Of a DNA stretch of 64,000 bases, positions 58,480-64,000 are shown piece by piece. Position 1 is the stretch's first letter. Each line of letters opens with the position of its first letter. The notes beneath the pieces are model-generated. The model worked only from the letters and a program-made list of their open reading frames with translations, had not been told where the DNA came from and did no database searches. A program made the position numbers and the translations under genes. This DNA comes from Novosphingobium sp. HII-3 (GTDB lineage: Bacteria > Pseudomonadota > Alphaproteobacteria > Sphingomonadales > Sphingomonadaceae): assembly GCF_002916655.1 (NCBI RefSeq), contig NZ_PPSM01000014.1, positions 496,001 to 560,000 of the forward strand, in the 5' to 3' direction.

Positions 58480-59729
58480 ATGGCGACAGGCGAGACAGGT
58501 GCATCGCAGGAGTGGAAGCGCGGCTGGCCGGTAGTGCTGGCGGCAGTGGCGGTTTCTCGTTCTTTTCGGTCGTGATTTCAGCAACCGGGCTGTTCATCGA
58601 ACCGCTCGAGCGGGACTTCGGGTGGGACCGTGCCACGCTCTCGATGGGGCCTGCCATCGCAACGGCCGTGACCGCGCTTCTGTCTCCCTTCTACGGCGCG
58701 CTGATCGACCGCTTCGGATCGCGGCGGCTCGGCATCCCCGGTGTCGTGACGACGATGGCAGCGACCTGCATGTTTGCCTTCGCCAATGGTTCGACGACGC
58801 AGTGGATCGTGATGTGGATCGTCTTCGGACTGATCCTCACCTCCATTAAGTCGACCATCTGGACCACGGCCGTGGCCGGAACCTTCAGCAAGGGGCGTGG
58901 CCTTGCTCTTGGCCTGGCCGTGACCGGGCCAGCCATCGCCCAGACCCTGGTGCCGCCGCTCGGCAACATGCTGATCGAAAGCTTCGGCTGGCGAGCCGCC
59001 TACGTATGGTTCGGCCTTGGCTGGGGAGGCGTTACCCTGCTCCTGTGCTGGCTGTTCCTGCACGATTTGCACGACCGGCAGCCTGCCGGTGACAAGTCAA
59101 GGGGCGCCGCCATTCCGGGGCTTCACAGGCATGAAGCGTGGCGAAGCCGTGCCCTCCTTCAGGTGGCGCTATCCTCCTTCATCGTCATGATGATGACGAT
59201 CGGGCTGGCCATTCATCTGTTCCCCATCCTCACCGAGGCGGGAGTGGCGCGATCGGAAGCAGCCTGGCTCCTTTCGCTGGGCGGGATCGCGGGCATCGTG
59301 GGAAAACTCGTAACCGGCGCCTTGCTCGACCGCTTCCGCCCGAACTGGACCGGCAGCCTGACCATGGGCGTCACGGCCGTCACCTTCGTGGTGCTGATCT
59401 GGTTTCTGCATTCGATGCCGGCGCTGATCATAGCGCTGATCATCAACGGCTATGCGGCCGGATCGAAGACACAGATTACCGCGTTCCTCACCGCAGGCTA
59501 TGCGGGTCTGCGCAACTTCGGCATGATCTACGGCGTCATGTCCGCCCTCGTGGCTCTCGCTTCCGGACTGGGGCCGTGGCTGGCGGGAAAAGTCTATGAC
59601 GTGACGGGCGGATATGAGCCATTTCTCTGGACGGGCGCGATCGGCTGCGTCGTGGGCGGGGCCTTGCTCCTGGTCCTGCCGCCGATGCCGAGATGGGATC
59701 AGGCCGAGAGCGTCTCTTCGTCCGCATAG
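58480..59729 (+). pseudogene. MFS transporter with an apparent frameshift in TM1
   Basis: The main frame encodes about 385 residues of a 12-helix major-facilitator protein of the monocarboxylate/oxalate type (LIDRFGSRRLG motif A, AVTGPAIAQTLVPPLG, GYAAGSKTQITAFLTAGYAGLRNFGMIYG). Its in-frame ATG at 58476 would give a hydrophilic N-terminus lacking half of TM1. A different frame beginning at the ATG at 58480 encodes MATGETGASQEWKRGWPVVL, the usual start of such transporters, and stops at 58575. Reading it into the main frame at about base 58551 restores a complete TM1 (VVLAAVAGFSFFSVVISATG). Either the gene is broken, the sequence has a one-base error, or frameshifting occurs. Confidence 0.75.
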
Positions 59730-60187
59730 CGCTGGTCCGGTTCGGAATCGTCCTTCCGAATGAAGCTGATCTTGCCTTCCGGTTCAAGGATGGCCCAGGC
59801 TATCTGGCGCAGGCTGGATAGCCCCGCAAGCCGCATCTCGACGGCGAGTTCGGCGTCGTCGATCCGCTCCTCATCGAGATTGCCCTTCAGCAGGCGCCCA
59901 TCGCGGACCAGCACCACGGGCCGGCTTTTCAGCCCCCGGCGCGCCTTGGGGAACCGGTGCGAGACGATGCCCATGACGAAGCTCCAGGCCGCGAAAGTGA
60001 AGATCGCCAGCGTCGCCCCTGTTAGCGAGAAGTCCTGGTGTGTCACGCCCTGCTGGATGAGATCGCCGGTCACGATCAGGGACAGCAGTTCGAATGGCGC
60101 CATCTGGCCCAACTCGCGTTTGCCCATCAGCCGCAGCAGCACATAGACCACTACGAACATCACTGAGGCGCGGATCACGATCTCCAT
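59699..60187 (-). CDS. DUF421 (YetF-type) membrane protein
   Basis: A 162-residue protein with three N-terminal membrane segments and the conserved MGKRELGQMAPFELLSLIVTGDLIQQG motif, then a cytoplasmic C-terminal domain (KSRPVVLVRDGRLLKGNLDEERI). Function unknown. Its tail overlaps the convergent MFS gene by 31 bases. It starts 13 bases after the stop of the upstream gene at 60201-60755, so the two form an operon. Confidence 0.93.
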   Translation of the reverse strand: MEIVIRASVMFVVVYVLLRLMGKRELGQMAPFELLSLIVTGDLIQQGVTHQDFSLTGATLAIFTFAAWSFVMGIVSHRFPKARRGLKSRPVVLVRDGRLLKGNLDEERIDDAELAVEMRLAGLSSLRQIAWAILEPEGKISFIRKDDSEPDQRYADEETLSA

Positions 60188-60200
60188 CAGGATGGTTCCA

Positions 60201-60755
60201 TCAGGGCAGCACCGTCACCTTGACCGGGACGGCGAGCAGGGGGCGTTCGCCGTCCCTGATTTCCATGCTACCGGATAGCGTCCGAAGGGCGCGTGGTTGT
60301 ATTTGCCCGTCGATCTTGAGTCTGAAGGCTTCACCGGCCTTCACTTTCCCGAAGTGATAGGCGTAACGACCGTCTAGCGCCTCGGCGCTCTCGGCGTCGG
60401 GAACCAGCGTGTCGATGCTCATCCCGCGCCAGAGCGTATCGTCGACGGCGACGACAAGATCCTCGACGTCCACCGCCGGCGTCACGGTGACAACGGTTTC
60501 AAACCAGTTGCCGCTGCGCAGGATCGGTTCGTATTCGATCACCGCCCTGGCATCACGCGCGCGGTATTCCGTCACTTCGGGCGAACCGCCGCCCAGCCAG
60601 CCCATCAGGGCGCTGCCGAGTACCGCCAGGAAGACCAGCGCGGCCAAGGGTGTGCGCCAGCGGGAGGCGGGGGAAACCTCGCAGTGTACGGGGTCGATGC
60701 CGTACGGTGGCTTCACGGACGTGCTGTCGGTCGACATGGCAGGAAAGAAAGCCAT
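60201..60755 (-). CDS. Membrane-anchored hypothetical protein paired with DUF421
   Basis: A 184-residue protein with one transmembrane helix (PLAALVFLAVLGSALMGWLGGG, about residues 36-57) and a periplasmic beta-rich domain (RSGNWFETVVTVTPAVDVEDLVVAVDDTLWRGM...FRLKIDGQIQPRALRTLSGSMEIRDG). Start at ATG 60755, preceded by AAGGAAGG; ATG 60737 is less well supported. It is followed by the DUF421 gene after 13 bases and may be its extracytoplasmic partner. No family recognised. Confidence 0.65.
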   Translation of the reverse strand: MAFFPAMSTDSTSVKPPYGIDPVHCEVSPASRWRTPLAALVFLAVLGSALMGWLGGGSPEVTEYRARDARAVIEYEPILRSGNWFETVVTVTPAVDVEDLVVAVDDTLWRGMSIDTLVPDAESAEALDGRYAYHFGKVKAGEAFRLKIDGQIQPRALRTLSGSMEIRDGERPLLAVPVKVTVLP

Positions 60756-60784
60756 GCCTTCCTTCTTTGTTCCAGCGCACGAAA

Positions 60785-60814
60785 AAGGCGGGGCTCCTTT
60801 CGGAACCCCGCCTT
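60785..60814 (-). terminator. Terminator of the fatty acyl-AMP ligase gene
   Basis: 9-bp stem AAGGCGGGG / CCCCGCCTT with a 12-base loop, 24 bases beyond the ligase stop and followed on the minus strand by five T. Confidence 0.88.
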
Positions 60815-60837
60815 GAACGCTTGCTTTGGGCGAGCGG

Positions 60838-62598
60838 TCAGGCCGCGAGCTTGAACGGCTCGATCTCGCCGGAAAGGTAGAGCTTCTTGGCCTTGGCACG
60901 GCTGAGCTTGCCCGAACTGGTGCGCGGCAGGCTCTTTGGTGGAACCAGTTCCACCACGCAGTTCATGCCGGTGATTGAGCGCACCTTGTCGCGGATCAGG
61001 TCACGCAGTTCCACGCGCTTGACCGGATCGGAGACGCGGCAGTGAACCAGCACCGCCGGCGCTTCCTCGCCGTTGTCCATTTCCACCGAGAAGGCGGCGA
61101 TGTCGCCATGGTTGAAGCCGGGCAACTGCTCCACGGCCCACTCGATGTCCTGGGGCCAGTGATTCTTGCCGTTGATGATGATCATGTCCTTGGCGCGGCC
61201 GACGATGAACAGGTACCCGCCGGCCATGTAGCCCATGTCACCCGTGTCCAGCCAGCCGTCGACCATGCAGGCGGCCGTCGCCTCCGGGTCGCGGAAGTAG
61301 GAGTGCATGACCGAGGTGCCACGGCACCAGACCTTGCCGATCTGGTGATCGCTCAAGGTGTCGCCACTCTCGCCCCGGATCACGACTTCCATGTCGCGCA
61401 CCGGCTTTCCGCAGTTGACGATGGCGCGGTAGCGGGCAGGGCGGCTGAGGTCGCGCGGGGCGCCCGACAAGCGTTCTTCCTCGACCAGTTCGACGCGGAT
61501 GCCTTCGCGCGGCGGCATGATGGTGACGGCAAGGGTCGCTTCGGCCAGGCCGTAGCTGGGCAGGAACGCGCTTGCCTTGAAGCCCGCGTCGGCGAAGGCA
61601 TTGACGAAGTTCTGCATCACGTCGGGACGGATCATGTCCGCGCCGTTGCCGGCCAGGCGCCAGCGCGACAGGTCGAAGCGGTCGCTCACCGGGCTCTGGC
61701 TGGAGATGCGGCGGGCGCAGATATCGTAGCCGAAGGTCGGAGAGTAGGACACAGAGGTGCCCTCGTTGCGCGTGATCAGGTCCAGCCACGCGAGCGGACG
61801 GCGGGCGAAATCCTCAGTCTTGAGGTAGTCGCCCGAGACCTGGTTGGCGATCAGCGAGAGGAAGCAGCCGACGAGGCCCATGTCGTGATACCACGGCAGC
61901 CACGATATGCAGCGGTCGCCGGGTTCAAGCTTCATGCCGTGGCTGTGGGCGGCGAGGTTCGCCAGCAACTGGCTGTGCGTGACCGCGACGCCATGGGGAA
62001 AGCGGGTGGAGCCCGACGAGTACTGCAGATAGCAGATGTCGTCCGGCGAGGCCTTGGGAAGCTCTACCTCGGGCGCGTCCTTCGCAGCAAAATCCGCCCA
62101 GGTGGCGTGGGCGCAGCCTTGGCGTTCGGCGGCGGCGGCGGTCATCGCGCCGATCTCGTCCGGGCCGACCAGCAGCACCGGGTCCGAGCTGGAAAGCTGG
62201 ACGGCCAGCTGTTCAATGTAGTTGTCCTTGCCGCCGAAACTGGTGGGCAGCGGCAGGGGAACGGGCCAGGCACCGGCGTAGACGGCGCCGCAGAACAGCG
62301 CCGCGAAATCGACCCCGGTCTCGGCAATGAGCGCGACCCGGTCGTCCTTCTTCACGCCGCGGGCGACGAGAGCGTGCGCAACCTTCAGCGCGTCCGTGCG
62401 TAATTCCGAAAACGGATAGACGCGGATCAGCGTGCCGCGCGGGTCATGGAAGTTGAACCCGCGTTTGCCTTCAGCGGCATAATCCAGGGCGTCGCCAAAT
62501 GTGGCGAAGTCGGCGAAGATGCGCGTCTGCGTATCTTCGTTCGGGGTGGGGATGAGTGCCTGCCCCAGATTCGGCACCACGTCGATGGTGTCGGCCAT
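60838..62598 (-). CDS. Fatty acyl-AMP ligase (FAAL-type)
   Basis: A 586-residue adenylate-forming enzyme of the FadD32/FAAL group. Diagnostic motifs: YLQYSSGSTRFPHGVAVTH, WLPWYHDMGLVG, PSYGLAEATLAVT, WLDTGDMGYMAGGYLFIVGRAKDMIIINGKNHWPQDIE. FAALs load acyl groups onto an acyl-carrier protein or polyketide synthase instead of CoA. No acyl-carrier protein, PKS or NRPS is adjacent, so it probably serves lipid synthesis, possibly sphingolipid assembly, which is inference from the organism type. Confidence 0.88.
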   Translation of the reverse strand: MADTIDVVPNLGQALIPTPNEDTQTRIFADFATFGDALDYAAEGKRGFNFHDPRGTLIRVYPFSELRTDALKVAHALVARGVKKDDRVALIAETGVDFAALFCGAVYAGAWPVPLPLPTSFGGKDNYIEQLAVQLSSSDPVLLVGPDEIGAMTAAAAERQGCAHATWADFAAKDAPEVELPKASPDDICYLQYSSGSTRFPHGVAVTHSQLLANLAAHSHGMKLEPGDRCISWLPWYHDMGLVGCFLSLIANQVSGDYLKTEDFARRPLAWLDLITRNEGTSVSYSPTFGYDICARRISSQSPVSDRFDLSRWRLAGNGADMIRPDVMQNFVNAFADAGFKASAFLPSYGLAEATLAVTIMPPREGIRVELVEEERLSGAPRDLSRPARYRAIVNCGKPVRDMEVVIRGESGDTLSDHQIGKVWCRGTSVMHSYFRDPEATAACMVDGWLDTGDMGYMAGGYLFIVGRAKDMIIINGKNHWPQDIEWAVEQLPGFNHGDIAAFSVEMDNGEEAPAVLVHCRVSDPVKRVELRDLIRDKVRSITGMNCVVELVPPKSLPRTSSGKLSRAKAKKLYLSGEIEPFKLAA

Positions 62599-62748
62599 AT
62601 GTTCTAACCCGTTGTAGTTATACCGTTACTCTCACGAGACGGCGCTTTTACCCGGCGCATTGTGAACCGGAGTTGGCTATGGTTGCGTCCCGTTGCGGTC
62701 TCGCGCACCCTCCCCAATCCTGCCTGAGTGTGGCACGAATAGGGCAGC

Positions 62749-63321
62749 ATGTCGGACAAGCGTCGCAATTCCCACCGCAGTGGGCCACCACCCTTGAATC
62801 CCACCCGCCTCGAGGAACTGGCGCTGGCCTATGTCGCGCGTTTCGCCACGACGCAAGCCAAGTTGCGCGGTTATCTGCAGCGCAAGCTGCGGGAACGGGG
62901 TTGGGACGGGGAGGACGCGCCGCCCCTCGACGCCCTCATCGCCCGGTACTGCGAGCGCGGCTACATCGACGATGCCGCCTGGGCACGGATGAAGGCCGGG
63001 AGCCTGCTGCGGCGCGGCTATGGCGCGCGGCGGGTAGGCGAGGCGCTCGGGCAGGCGGGTGTTGAGGAGGCGCTTCGGGTCGAGGCGCGGCCAGCCGTCG
63101 CGGACCAGCGCCGCGCGGCGCTCGTGCTGGCGCGGCGGAGGCGGTTCGGCCCCTTCGCGCTCGCCACGAGCCGTGGCCTGGCCGACCCGAAAACGCGCGA
63201 TCGGCAGCTTGCCGCGATGTTGCGTGCCGGTCACCCGCTCGACATCGCGCGCCGGATCGTCGAGAGCGATGACGCCGACGCCCTCGAGGAGTGGGCCGAG
63301 TCGGACTTTGGAGACTGTTGA
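62749..63321 (+). CDS. recX: Regulatory protein RecX
   Basis: A 190-residue RecX-family protein, an inhibitor or modulator of RecA filaments. Family features: repeated three-helix modules with ALAYVARFATTQAKLRGYLQRKLRERGW and LIARYCERGYIDDAAWARMKAGSLLRRGYGARRVGEALGQAGV. recA is not in the window. It is directly followed by the DUF192 gene without a gap. No SOS box was found in front of it. Confidence 0.9.
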   Translation: MSDKRRNSHRSGPPPLNPTRLEELALAYVARFATTQAKLRGYLQRKLRERGWDGEDAPPLDALIARYCERGYIDDAAWARMKAGSLLRRGYGARRVGEALGQAGVEEALRVEARPAVADQRRAALVLARRRRFGPFALATSRGLADPKTRDRQLAAMLRAGHPLDIARRIVESDDADALEEWAESDFGDC

Positions 63322-63813
63322 ATGCGCCTGACCCGTTCCATCACCGCTCTGTCGCTCCTGCTGGCTTGCGCCGCCTGTTCGCAGACCGGGCATGAAGCGA
63401 CGGCGAAGCCGACGGCCACACGTCCGGCCGTTCATCCCGTATCCGGACTGCCCGTGGTGCCGCTGACGGTAACCTCGGCCAACGGCACGCACACCTTTCA
63501 GGTGGAAGTCGCCTCCACGACCGAGCAGCAGGCCAAGGGGCTGATGTTCCGCACCGAGATGGGCGAGAACGAAGGCATGATCTTCCCCAACAAGCCGCCG
63601 CGCCCCTCATCGTTCTGGATGCATAACACGGTGATCTCGCTCGACCTCATCTTCATCGGTCCCGACCATCGCATTCTCAACATCATTCCTGAAGCGGTGC
63701 CTTACGACGAAACACCGCTCCGTTCCGACGGCGTGGCCGCCGCGGTGCTGGAGCTGAACGGCGGGCGTGCCGCCCAGCTGGGCCTCAAGGCTGGCGACAA
63801 GGTGCGCTGGTGA
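63322..63813 (+). CDS. DUF192 lipoprotein
   Basis: A 163-residue protein with a lipoprotein signal (SLLLACAACSQ) and a DUF192 domain: TTEQQAKGLMFRTEMGENEGMIFPNKPPRPSSFWMHNTVISLDLIFIGPDHRILNII. The family is small, secreted and of unknown function; the conserved WM.NT...LD pattern is complete. Its ATG follows the recX stop directly, so it is translationally coupled. Confidence 0.92.
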   Translation: MRLTRSITALSLLLACAACSQTGHEATAKPTATRPAVHPVSGLPVVPLTVTSANGTHTFQVEVASTTEQQAKGLMFRTEMGENEGMIFPNKPPRPSSFWMHNTVISLDLIFIGPDHRILNIIPEAVPYDETPLRSDGVAAAVLELNGGRAAQLGLKAGDKVRW

Positions 63814-63902
63814 GGCGAAACCGCCCGCTTCGTGGATGAAGCCGCGTTTCGGCCCCTCTTCACCCTTGCCTTGGAGGGGGGTTCGGGGCTAACGCGCGGC
63901 TC

Positions 63903-64000
63903 ATGGGAATCCTGTCCAAGATCTTCACCTGGTGGGACGGCGCCACCATCGGCACCTCGCTCTGGAGTTCGCGCAACGGCGAGCATGTCGGCACCGACTC
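63903..64000 (+). CDS. NDUFA12-like complex I accessory protein, 5' part
   Basis: The first 32 complete codons of a protein that continues beyond the window. MGILSKIFTWWDGATIGTSL followed by WSSRNGEHVGTD is the typical start of alphaproteobacterial NDUFA12/B17.2 homologues, a supernumerary subunit of respiratory complex I. The start lies 89 bases after the DUF192 stop. Confidence 0.9.
   Translation, partial: MGILSKIFTWWDGATIGTSLWSSRNGEHVGTD

Overview
The window is GC-rich, gene-dense alphaproteobacterial chromosome, most likely from the Sphingomonadales (Novosphingobium or a close relative). The evidence is the odhA-odhB-lpd cluster beside mdh and sucD, an NDUFA12-type complex I accessory gene at the right edge, a direct-repeat LexA box (GAAC-N7-GAAC) at uvrA, a RamB/ScfR-type regulator divergent from a long-form isocitrate lyase, and several small secreted proteins of a kind common in sphingomonads. 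No tRNA, rRNA, CRISPR array, insertion sequence or prophage block was found.

Layout. 1-6 kb: end of an AMP-dependent ligase, a UPF0126 membrane protein, a soluble P450, a lipoprotein M49-type metallopeptidase and a putative porin. 6-16 kb: a DUF4403 lipoprotein, then a TCA block read leftwards in the order mdh, sucD, odhA, odhB, lpdA, with hairpins between several genes; sucC is not there. 16-23 kb: a SleB-type hydrolase, then a cobalamin riboswitch and a four-gene overlapping B12 uptake operon (btuB-btuF-btuC-btuD). 23-32 kb: two RlpA-like proteins, a UbiB-family kinase, two look-alike periplasmic proteins, uvrA with an SOS box and a nucleotidyltransferase/small-protein pair, and an HTH protein. 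32-39 kb: argG, cfa, a pteridine-reductase-like SDR, two glycine-zipper proteins, a PhzF protein, a double-hotdog dehydratase and a DDN-type nitroreductase.

39.5-46 kb: a TetR gene divergent from a tripartite EmrAB/NodT efflux operon, a DUF938 protein and a MATE transporter. 46.9-49.3 kb: a P450-ferredoxin operon divergent from a second TetR gene. 49-55 kb: a PAS-GGDEF-EAL protein, isocitrate lyase with a 56-residue companion, and the RamB-like regulator. 55-60 kb: a TonB-like protein, manC-manA for GDP-mannose supply, DUF2721, an MFS transporter whose start is frame-shifted, and a DUF421 pair. 60.8-64 kb: a fatty acyl-AMP ligase, recX, a DUF192 lipoprotein and the start of the NDUFA12-like gene.

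The most informative regulatory signals are perfect or near-perfect operators in divergent promoters: AACTTTACA-N9-TGTAAAGTT (aceA/regulator), two GTAC-N6-GTAC sites (TetR/efflux), CGAGAAC-GCT-GTTCTCG (P450-ferredoxin/TetR) and the uvrA SOS box. The best candidates for something not yet described are the nucleotidyltransferase/small basic protein pair behind uvrA, the two Trp...Cys...Cys periplasmic proteins, a 21/22-identical element shared by two distant loci, and several very small proteins. No new multi-gene defence or biosynthetic system is evident.
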